A DNA stretch of 10,695 bases, from contig CAMLEX010000103.1 in NCBI GenBank assembly GCA_946479055.1, forward strand, positions 1-10,695, read 5' to 3'. The notes under the pieces are model-generated. The model saw only the letters and a program-made list of their open reading frames with translations, was not told where the DNA came from and ran no database searches. Source of the stretch: an uncultured Bacteroidota bacterium (lineage in GTDB: Bacteria; Bacteroidota; Bacteroidia; Chitinophagales; Chitinophagaceae). The translations under genes and the position numbers were made by a program. Shown one piece after another: positions 6,949-10,695 of the stretch. Numbering within the stretch: position 1 is the first letter of the stretch; the number at the start of each line of letters is the position of its first letter.

Positions 6949-7404
6949 CTATTCAGAGCCTCTTATTTTATCAAGCAGTTCGCTTAAAGTTGCTGCTTCT
7001 TTTTCACTAAGGTTGCCCATGATATTATCAAGCTCATCCTGGCGTTCATCCAGGCGTTCCAGCATTTTTTTCCCTTTATCGGTTATCATTACATCTACCA
7101 GCCTGCGGTCCGATTTGCAGGTTCCTTTTTTCGCCAGGCCTTTTGTAATAAGACGATCAACAATGCGGCTTGTATCACTCATTTTATCCAGCATTCTTTC
7201 CCTGATCTGCAGGGTAGATAAAGGTTGCGGATGGCTCCCCCTTAGTATCCTCAGAATATTGAACTGTTGTGGTGTTATATCTTCGGATGCAAAAAGCTCC
7301 CTGGTCCGCTCTGTGATCCAGCCATAGGTATAAAGAAGGTTCACTGCCGCTTTCTGGTACTCACTGCGGAATTTTGACTGACGTATATCCTGATCGATAC
7401 CCAT
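6949..7404 (-). CDS. MarR-family transcriptional regulator
   Basis: The 151-residue protein is all-helical except for a winged helix-turn-helix. The N- and C-terminal helices (about 10-38 and 120-148) form the dimer interface. The DNA-binding core runs from TPQQFNILRILRG (44-56) through LSTLQIRERMLDKMSDTSRIVDRLITKGL. The wing is KKGTCKSDRRLVDVMITDKG (92-111), with the conserved Asp99-Arg pair in SDRR. MarR proteins repress by binding palindromes as dimers and let go when a small ligand or oxidant binds. The only Cys, Cys96, lies at the wing and could sense oxidation, but that is speculation. A near-perfect palindrome 118 bases upstream is a strong operator candidate and overlaps the predicted promoter, suggesting autoregulation. 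The target pathway is unknown, because no transporter or enzyme gene is directly linked. Confidence 0.93.
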   Translation of the reverse strand: MGIDQDIRQSKFRSEYQKAAVNLLYTYGWITERTRELFASEDITPQQFNILRILRGSHPQPLSTLQIRERMLDKMSDTSRIVDRLITKGLAKKGTCKSDRRLVDVMITDKGKKMLERLDERQDELDNIMGNLSEKEAATLSELLDKIRGSE

Positions 7405-7516
7405 AACAAAAGTTTACTAAATAAAAATAAAAGAGTTTCAAGTAAGGGCGGATTGCTTAAACCAAATCTTAGAAGCTTTCCAGCCAGAGAATCTAAGCAG
7501 GGAGGTTTTAAAAATA

Positions 7517-7539
7517 CAAAGTTAATGTTTGAACATTAA
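7517..7539 (-). promoter_or_regulatory. MarR-type operator palindrome overlapping a -7 promoter box
   Basis: TTAATGTTTGAACATTAA (7522-7539) is an inverted repeat of two perfect 8-base arms with two central bases, the size and symmetry expected for a MarR dimer site. On the minus strand TAACTTTG (7524-7517) matches the Bacteroidota -7 consensus TAnnTTTG exactly and overlaps the palindrome by three bases. I see no good -33 TTTG at the usual distance; the closest is TTTC 23 bases away. Binding here would block transcription of the MarR gene, whose leader would be about 105 bases. Confidence 0.6.
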
Positions 7540-7667
7540 ATATAGAAGAAACATTTTTTCGGCATGCAGCGTTCGGCCATAAAAAATAATCTTGACTTGC
7601 GTCATTGTAAGGATTCAAATGAACTTACCTTGCCAACTAAACAGCCACCAATTAATTATTCTACCCA

Positions 7668-7757
7668 ATGAAGCTTTTAACCGAATCGATCAGGAGTTTT
7701 TGTGAAGGATTTGTTTCTTTTTATACTTTCATGTACAAGGAAATGAAACGCTGGTAA
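7668..7757 (+). CDS. Possible 29-residue small protein divergent from the MarR gene
   Basis: An ATG at 7668 opens a 29-codon frame ending in TAA at 7755-7757. The peptide begins MKLLTESIRSFCEG, has an aromatic-rich middle (FVSFYTFMYKE) and ends MKRW. It is amphipathic, with one Cys, and too polar for a clear membrane helix. Support is indirect: it lies 129 bases downstream of the operator palindrome on the divergent side, and a long hairpin with a T-run begins 10 bases after its stop. There is no Shine-Dalgarno sequence, which is normal in this phylum. Another short frame (7619-7705) overlaps it, so chance is quite possible. The region might instead encode a small RNA. Confidence 0.25.
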   Translation: MKLLTESIRSFCEGFVSFYTFMYKEMKRW

Positions 7758-7767
7758 ACTTAGAAGT

Positions 7768-7823
7768 GGAAAGAGAAAAGGAGATAAAAAGAGAGCTTTT
7801 TGATTGTTCTCTTTCCCCTTTTT
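7768..7823 (+). terminator. Nested hairpin with T-run, likely terminator in the plus direction
   Basis: GGAAAGAGAA (7768-7777) pairs perfectly with TTCTCTTTCC (7807-7816). Inside it AAAAAG (7786-7791) pairs with CTTTTT (7796-7801) around AGAG. CC and five T residues (7819-7823) follow on the plus strand. No T-run follows in the minus direction, so it serves plus-strand transcription better. No annotated large plus gene precedes it, which argues for some transcript from 7540-7760. Confidence 0.45.
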
Positions 7824-7906
7824 CTGTTAGCAGCCTTCTCTAATAAGCTCAGAAAAGGATATGCATAACTTTGTATTTCTTCTTTCCGCGTTTTCTCTTG
7901 TCTCTC

Positions 7907-8377
7907 TTAGCACTTTAGTTCTGCCGCCATTTTAAAGATGACAAAAAGATGATGAGCTTCATGTAGCAGGAAAAAATTAAGCCATTGCACCAGGTTCATT
8001 TTTCCATAGGCAGGGTGAATGCCTCCCTTTTCCAGGTCCGTTTCTTTGAATGAGATAATGCTATTTGATAATTCTTTACGTGTAGTTAGCAAGTCTCCCA
8101 TTACTTCACGGCTGGACTTAGTACAATTATCATGAAACAGGGGATCAGCTTCTGCTGTATAACGGTCAAAAACCGGATTTTCTTCATCAAGAATTTTTCT
8201 GACACGACTTCTAAAAGCATGCTGATAAGTTTGAAGATGAACGATGTTTTCGAAAATGGACCATTTCCCGGGATTCAGTTGCGTTCTGATCTGTTCATCA
8301 GACAAGCCATCCAGGATATCCAATAATGATTTATGCTGGTATTGTAACCGCGTGGAAATAGAAGAGGGCATTTGCAT
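7907..8377 (-). CDS. DinB-like (YfiT/DinB superfamily) protein
   Basis: The 156-residue protein is a four-helix bundle of the DinB superfamily. NPGKWSIFENIVHL (35-48) matches the usual entry to the second helix and supplies metal ligand His47. LLHEAHHLFVI (137-147) supplies His139 and His143 in the HxxxH pattern. These three histidines form the typical Zn or Ni site. Members include thiol transferases that use bacillithiol or mycothiol, maleylpyruvate isomerases, and many proteins of unknown role; the sequence does not say which this is. It is cytoplasmic, with no signal peptide. A second Met at residue 3 (8371) is an equally possible start. Only 18 bases separate it from the stop of the radical SAM gene upstream, so the two are probably one transcript. 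It is the last gene of that unit. Confidence 0.9.
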   Translation of the reverse strand: MQMPSSISTRLQYQHKSLLDILDGLSDEQIRTQLNPGKWSIFENIVHLQTYQHAFRSRVRKILDEENPVFDRYTAEADPLFHDNCTKSSREVMGDLLTTRKELSNSIISFKETDLEKGGIHPAYGKMNLVQWLNFFLLHEAHHLFVIFKMAAELKC

Positions 8378-8395
8378 ATATAGGTGGTTTAACGG

Positions 8396-9427
8396 CTATG
8401 ATTGTTCCCAGACCCTGGTTCCTTCAGAACAGTTGGCGCAAATATCAATGTTCTTTCTTCCTTTGAGGATCTGGGTCCTGAATTTAGTGTATTCTCCGTT
8501 TTTCCAGATCTCTTTGAAGGATTTTTCTTTCAGATTGCCGAGGCGGTGCTGCGCATCTTTATCAAAACAACAGGGAGCCACGAGGCCATCCCATGTAATA
8601 ACAGGATCATGCCAGAGCCGCCAGCATTGATTAGCTAGCTTTCCTTTAAATTCAGTTCCATTTTCAGTTTTACGGTAGCGGCTATATTTATCAATTGTAG
8701 GGATCAGGTTATTAGGATCGTTTTCATAATCATAAACCTGTGCTGTTTTAAACCAAACATCATCAACGCCGATTTCTTTGGCCAGCCTTTTTACATCTTC
8801 TATCTGGTGTTCATTATGCTTTACAACCAAAAATTGAAAAACAACAAATGGTGTTTTGCTTTTCAATTCCTTTTTCCATTTTACAATATTCTTTGCTCCT
8901 TCTATCACCTTCTCCAGTTTGCCGCCAACACGATATTGCTGATAGGTTTCCTGTGTTGTCCCATCTATGGAAATGATCAATCGGTCAAGACCGCTTTCAA
9001 TGGTTCGTTTCGCATTAGTATCCGACAGGTAATGTGCATTGGTAGAAGTAGCGGTATAGATCCTTTTTGATGAAGCATATTTTACCATATCCAGGAAAGA
9101 CGGATTGAGGTAAGGCTCTCCCTGGAAATAAAATACCAGGTATAAAAGTTCTTTATATAGCTGATCAATTGTTTCGCTGAAAAAATCTTTTTGCAACATC
9201 CCTGTTGGTCTTGTAAAAGCCCTTAGTCCGCTGGGGCATTCGGGGCATCGAAGATTGCAGGAGGTCGTTGGTTCAAATGAAATAGAAACCGGGTAACCCC
9301 ATTGGATGGCTCTTTTGGTCCATTTGCTGATATAATAACTGCTCAGCACTTTCATGCCATTCCAGCCACGCCGAAGTGTAAGCTTGGATAATAAATTGAA
9401 ACTATCTCTACGGTTGAATCTTGCCAT
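8396..9427 (-). CDS. Radical SAM protein with SPASM domain
   Basis: The 343-residue protein has an N-terminal basic leader of about 45 residues and then the radical SAM barrel. The 4Fe-4S cluster motif is CNLRCPEC (Cys57, Cys61, Cys64). The GEP motif (103-105, in YFQGEPYLNP) helps bind S-adenosylmethionine, and LIISIDG (150-156) is a typical barrel strand. The C-terminal third is a SPASM domain with Cys268, Cys286, Cys287, Cys330 and Cys333, enough to hold an auxiliary iron-sulfur cluster. Relatives modify peptides or proteins, or act on other substrates, through the 5'-deoxyadenosyl radical. I recognise the broad family but not a characterised subgroup. No obvious precursor peptide gene lies next to it. 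It leads a two-gene unit with the DinB-like gene and diverges from pxpB with only 41 bases between start codons. Its substrate is unknown. Confidence 0.94.
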   Translation of the reverse strand: MARFNRRDSFNLLSKLTLRRGWNGMKVLSSYYISKWTKRAIQWGYPVSISFEPTTSCNLRCPECPSGLRAFTRPTGMLQKDFFSETIDQLYKELLYLVFYFQGEPYLNPSFLDMVKYASSKRIYTATSTNAHYLSDTNAKRTIESGLDRLIISIDGTTQETYQQYRVGGKLEKVIEGAKNIVKWKKELKSKTPFVVFQFLVVKHNEHQIEDVKRLAKEIGVDDVWFKTAQVYDYENDPNNLIPTIDKYSRYRKTENGTEFKGKLANQCWRLWHDPVITWDGLVAPCCFDKDAQHRLGNLKEKSFKEIWKNGEYTKFRTQILKGRKNIDICANCSEGTRVWEQS

Positions 9428-9468
9428 CGGGTTGTAAAGTTAAGTTGGTATCTTGAAATGCCTTTTAA
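9428..9468. promoter_or_regulatory. 41-base divergent promoter region
   Basis: All start signals for the radical SAM gene (minus) and pxpB (plus) must fit in 41 bases or reach into the coding regions. On the minus strand TAACTTTA resembles the -7 consensus TAnnTTTG with one mismatch. On the plus strand TATCTTGA is a weaker match. I see no convincing -33 box for either and no palindrome. Confidence 0.3.
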
Positions 9469-10182
9469 ATGAACTCACCGATACTCCCATATCGTATTTT
9501 TCCACTTGGCGACTCCGCCATCACAGTTGATTTTGGCAATACGATTAATGAGGCCATCAACAATGAGATAATTGCCAGGTTCGATGAATTAATACAAGAT
9601 CCACTGCCAGGCATGATTGAAGCAGTTCCTGCTTACAGTTCTCTTACTGTTTATTATGATGTTTTGAAAGTGAAAAAAACAATTCCTGCAGGGTACACAG
9701 CCTTAGAAACACTCAAGCTACAACTGGAACAGAGATTACAGCAACAGGTACAGCAAAAAAATATTGCAGAACGGCGGCTAATAAAAATTCCTGTTTGTTA
9801 TGATGGAGAATATGCTCTGGATATGCGACATCTTACAGCAAAAAAAAATATTGCTTCAGATGAAGTAATACAAATACATACATCAAAAACCTATAAGGTT
9901 TATATGTTGGGCTTTTTACCGGGTTTTGCATATATGGGGGAAGTGGACGAAAAAATTGCTATCCCCCGTAAACTGCAACCGGTTAATATAATGGCCGGCA
10001 GCGTAGGAATTGCAGGAAAACAAACGGGAATTTATCCATTAGCATCACCAGGTGGTTGGCAAATTATCGGGAGAACCTCATTGAAATTATTTGATGCCAA
10101 TAAAGAAGAGCCAACATTGCTTAGAGCAGGTGATAGGGTTCAGTTTTATTCAATTACGAAAGATGAATTTAAGAGTTATTAA
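9469..10182 (+). CDS. pxpB: 5-oxoprolinase subunit PxpB (KipI family)
   Basis: The 237-residue protein matches PxpB along its length. It has GDSAITVDFG (14-23) near the start, the GFLPGFAYMG loop (148-157), IPRKLQPV (165-172) and the glycine-rich run AGSVGIAGKQTGIYPLASPG (176-195) followed by GWQIIGRT. With PxpC and PxpA it forms the ATP-dependent 5-oxoprolinase, which opens 5-oxoproline (pyroglutamate), a spontaneous by-product of glutamine and glutamate metabolism, to give glutamate. B. subtilis KipI, an inhibitor of the sporulation kinase KinA, is the same family, but the linked pxpC makes the metabolic role far more likely. It is cytoplasmic, with no signal peptide. Its end overlaps pxpC by 20 bases, so the two are translationally coupled. 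The N-terminus at 9469 leaves the normal short lead before GDSA. Confidence 0.95.
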   Translation: MNSPILPYRIFPLGDSAITVDFGNTINEAINNEIIARFDELIQDPLPGMIEAVPAYSSLTVYYDVLKVKKTIPAGYTALETLKLQLEQRLQQQVQQKNIAERRLIKIPVCYDGEYALDMRHLTAKKNIASDEVIQIHTSKTYKVYMLGFLPGFAYMGEVDEKIAIPRKLQPVNIMAGSVGIAGKQTGIYPLASPGGWQIIGRTSLKLFDANKEEPTLLRAGDRVQFYSITKDEFKSY

Positions 10183-10695
10183 AGCCGGTGTGCTGGATAC
10201 TATCCAGGATTTGGGCCGATACAAATGGCAGCAACTGGGGATTAATCCAGGTGGTGCAATGGATCGTTGGTCGGCCCAGGTCGCTAATATTTTAGTGGAT
10301 AATAAAAAAACTGAAGCTGTAATTGAACTGCATTTTCCAGCTTCGGAATTTTTCTTTGAAGAACCGGCATTACTTACGGTATGCGGTGCTGATTTTTCAC
10401 CCCATGTAAACGGAGAAGAAATTCCCTGTTGGCAACCTGTACTCATAAATAAATATAGCATCCTGCAATTTTATGGTCTTAAAAAAGGAGCACGGGCTTA
10501 TCTTGCTGTTCATGGCGGATTTAATATTGTTGCTTGGTTAAACAGTTACAGCACTAATTTAAAAGCCAACATCGGAGGATTTAAAGGAAGAGCTTTACAA
10601 AAGGATGATGAGATTTTTATTCCTTGTCTTGAGCCTGTGTTTCTCTCCCTGCTTGAAAAAAAAGAATTTATGATACTGCCCTGGAAAGCAGATAC
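10163..10695 (+). CDS. pxpC: 5-oxoprolinase subunit PxpC, N-terminal part (runs off the right edge)
   Basis: The frame opens with ATG at 10163 inside the end of pxpB and is uninterrupted for 177 codons to the window edge. The family is usually a little over 300 residues, so just over half is present. It shows the PxpC signature GVLDTIQDLGR (9-19), GAMD (31-34), VCGAD (73-77), RAYLAVHGGF (111-120) and IGGFKGRALQ (137-146). Position 126-132, LNSYSTN, replaces the common LGSRSTD, a mild departure in a loop. PxpC pairs with PxpB in the 5-oxoprolinase complex. The third gene, pxpA, is expected just beyond the right edge. The 20-base overlap with pxpB shows translational coupling. It is cytoplasmic. 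Confidence 0.95.
   Translation, partial: MNLRVIKAGVLDTIQDLGRYKWQQLGINPGGAMDRWSAQVANILVDNKKTEAVIELHFPASEFFFEEPALLTVCGADFSPHVNGEEIPCWQPVLINKYSILQFYGLKKGARAYLAVHGGFNIVAWLNSYSTNLKANIGGFKGRALQKDDEIFIPCLEPVFLSLLEKKEFMILPWKAD

Larger units (their letters stand above)
7405..7906. other. 502-base intergenic region: operator, possible small ORF, hairpins
   Basis: No large gene lies here. From left to right it holds the leader of the MarR gene (7405-7510), its probable promoter and operator (7517-7539), a possible 29-residue ORF (7668-7757), a long nested hairpin with a T-run (7768-7823) and a further hairpin, CCTTTTtCTG (7817-7826) with CAGAAAAGG (7850-7858). The stretch 7750-7906 is strongly split into purine-rich and pyrimidine-rich blocks. 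Confidence 0.55.

Noticed and set aside
7668..7757. The 29-codon ORF as a precursor peptide for the radical SAM enzyme
   Set aside because: It is on the opposite strand, separated by the DinB gene, and has no leader/core pattern or repeated target residues; only its small size and one Cys suggested it.

Overview
The window looks like a chromosomal segment from a Bacteroidota bacterium, most likely of the Chitinophagaceae. The reasons are the AT-rich base composition, the near absence of Shine-Dalgarno sequences before start codons, at least one TTTG-N19-TAnnTTTG-type promoter, short palindromic repeats of types I know from this phylum, and gene families that look Bacteroidota-like. This placement is an inference from sequence style; there is no rRNA or marker gene here.

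Layout. Bases 1-392 (minus) are the start of a membrane protein that runs off the left edge. Bases 563-1054 (plus) encode a small secreted glucosaminidase. A 386-base gap between converging genes follows and contains a nested palindrome. Then three minus-strand genes: a patatin-like lipase (1441-2475), a small secreted probable envelope protein (2636-3175) and the sigma-54 factor gene rpoN (3412-4899). Palindromic repeats lie between them. Divergent from rpoN is a small secreted protein of unknown function (4995-5402). Next, on the minus strand, are a GHL10/DigH-like glycoside hydrolase (5614-6828) and a MarR-family regulator (6949-7404). A 502-base gap holds a near-perfect 18-bp operator-like palindrome, a possible 29-codon ORF and a hairpin terminator. 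It is followed by a minus-strand pair of radical SAM/SPASM protein and DinB-like protein (9427 to 7907). The right end carries pxpB and the start of pxpC (plus), the first two genes of an ATP-dependent 5-oxoprolinase operon.

How the genes fit together. pxpB and pxpC are translationally coupled and act in one enzyme. The radical SAM and DinB genes are 18 bases apart and look co-transcribed. The glucosaminidase and the DigH-like hydrolase both point to cell-wall turnover but are not in one operon. RpoN has no enhancer-binding partner here, and I found no good sigma-54 promoter.

I see no clear defence system, mobile element, CRISPR array, tRNA or rRNA. Most of the window is ordinary housekeeping and envelope genes. 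The items most worth a second look are the regulator-operator-small ORF region at 7405-7906, the alternative-fold palindrome at 1282-1387, the uncharacterised radical SAM/DinB pair, and the small secreted protein at 4995 with its open downstream frame.
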